DNA from: DATLYT01 sp035574455
GTDB lineage: Bacteria > Bacteroidota > Ignavibacteria > UBA10030
DNA: 14,181 nt
NCBI GenBank assembly: GCA_035574455.1
Contig: DATLYT010000019.1
Span: forward strand, 1 to 14,181
Direction: 5' to 3'
Shown here: piece by piece, positions 13,540-14,181 of the stretch
Position numbering within the stretch: the first letter of the stretch is position 1
How the letters are laid out: the number at the start of each line of letters is the position of its first letter
Program-made: the position numbers and the translations under genes
Notes under the pieces: model-generated
Database searches by the model: none
What the model was told of the DNA's origin: nothing
The model's input: the letters and a program-made list of their open reading frames with translations, nothing else

Positions 13540-14181
13540 ATGAACGAGATTCTTGCATCATCAACTATTTTTGGAGACATTTTACCCATCATCGCTGCCG
13601 TTGTGCTTGGGTTTCTATTTGTCCAATTACGGAGTAAAAAAACCATCATTCAAGCCCCTGTTGTCAGCCAAAAGAGCAAGCCTATGGCATTCTTGGTTTC
13701 CATGTATTCCAATGTGAAAGAATTCTTTATTCGCTATCCAGCCGTGCTTTCGGGGTATATTATCTATAGCTACTTCTTCATTTCAACGATAAAATTCTTT
13801 CTGGATGAGAAGCGCTCGCCCTTGGGAACGTTCGATATCTTCGAACGCTACGACGCGCTCTTTTGGATGTGGCTATTAGCACTTGCATTGGTTAAGATTA
13901 TCGACATCCGAACGAAACTTCACCAGAAAGAAACAGAACAGCTGCGCCATCAACAGGAACTGGAAGTCAAACAGATGCAGCTTGCGACACTCGTGGAGAC
14001 GGTACGAGGACTCCAACACGAAGTCAATAACCCTCTGACCATTGTGATGATGACGGCAGGTAAACTCGAGAGGATTGTCTCCGGTAACGCAGAAGCCGTT
14101 GAGGCGGTGAAAATGATCCGGCACTCAACGGAAAGAATCGCAAAAACGCTGGATGCGTTTTCGCGGGCGAAACGGTACGAG
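13540..14181 (+). CDS. Membrane histidine kinase, N-terminal part (cut by window end, 214 codons seen)
   Basis: This open frame runs from ATG 13540 to the window edge without a stop. GGAGAGG lies 5 nt upstream of that ATG; an in-frame ATG at 13513 is a weaker alternative. Three hydrophobic segments are visible at about residues 11-29, 64-87 and 104-121. A charged coiled coil follows (about 122-155), then a DHp domain with phosphoacceptor H160 in LQHEVNNPLTIV and its second helix (about 185-212). The HEVNNPL H-box is typical of the NtrB-like/HisKA kinases. The catalytic ATPase domain must lie beyond the window. It is transcribed divergently from the OmpR-type regulator, so pairing with that regulator is less likely than for the kinase at 8454-12473. 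Its true partner may lie downstream. Confidence 0.88.
   Translation, partial: MNEILASSTIFGDILPIIAAVVLGFLFVQLRSKKTIIQAPVVSQKSKPMAFLVSMYSNVKEFFIRYPAVLSGYIIYSYFFISTIKFFLDEKRSPLGTFDIFERYDALFWMWLLALALVKIIDIRTKLHQKETEQLRHQQELEVKQMQLATLVETVRGLQHEVNNPLTIVMMTAGKLERIVSGNAEAVEAVKMIRHSTERIAKTLDAFSRAKRYE

Noticed and set aside
13236..13649. 137-aa minus-strand open frame across the divergent intergenic region
   Set aside because: It overlaps the well-supported plus-strand kinase and its ribosome-binding site, and has no recognisable domain.
1..14181. CRISPR arrays, tRNA/rRNA genes, transposases or attachment sites
   Set aside because: None was visible; the only long repeats are the duplicated PilX-like genes, and the PAS similarity in the large kinase is divergent at protein level.

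Overview
The window looks like chromosomal DNA of a diderm (Gram-negative-type) bacterium of roughly even base composition. It carries type IV pilus (or closely related pseudopilus) assembly genes, a sigma-54 activator and several two-component proteins. Start codons include GTG, and most genes have Shine-Dalgarno-like sites. Nothing here fixes the phylum; the mix would suit an FCB-group (Bacteroidota/Ignavibacteria-like) or similar lineage, but that is only a guess. No rRNA, tRNA, CRISPR, transposase or phage gene was seen.

Layout, left to right. (1) 33-6114, all on the minus strand, is a compact pilus operon read right to left: a PilX-like minor-pilin candidate (copy 2, 5659-6114), the PilC/GspF platform protein, the PilB/GspE ATPase, a stand-alone response regulator with a helical tail, two small one-membrane-helix pilin-like proteins, and a second, nearly identical PilX-like gene (copy 1, 33-488). 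The two PilX-like genes are direct repeats of about 438 bp at about 97% DNA identity that bound a 5.6 kb unit. (2) 6115-6406 is the operon's regulatory region: a sigma-54-like promoter (6241-6256) with two dyad sites about 119 and 152 bp upstream of the predicted transcription start. (3) 6407-7855 (minus) encodes a sigma-54 activator whose receiver domain has lost its phosphorylated Asp. (4) 7856-8453 is non-coding and has three more copies of the same dyad plus potential RNA hairpins. (5) 8454-13205 (minus) is a two-gene operon of an OmpR-type response regulator followed by a 1339-residue MASE1/six-PAS histidine kinase. (6) 13206-13539 is a divergent intergenic region. (7) 13540 to the window end (plus) is the start of another membrane histidine kinase, which runs off the edge and has no stop codon in the window.

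How it may work together (inference): the activator at 6407-7855 probably binds the 19-bp dyad TTCTK-N7-CRGAA. Two copies sit where enhancer sites would act on the sigma-54 promoter of the pilus operon. Three copies lie ahead of the activator's own gene, one of them next to its ribosome-binding site, suggesting autoregulation. Because the receiver lacks its phosphorylation site, the activator may be controlled by amount, by a partner or by a ligand rather than by a kinase. The response regulator inside the pilus operon and the two histidine kinases could add sensory input to pilus function, but the sequence does not show who talks to whom.
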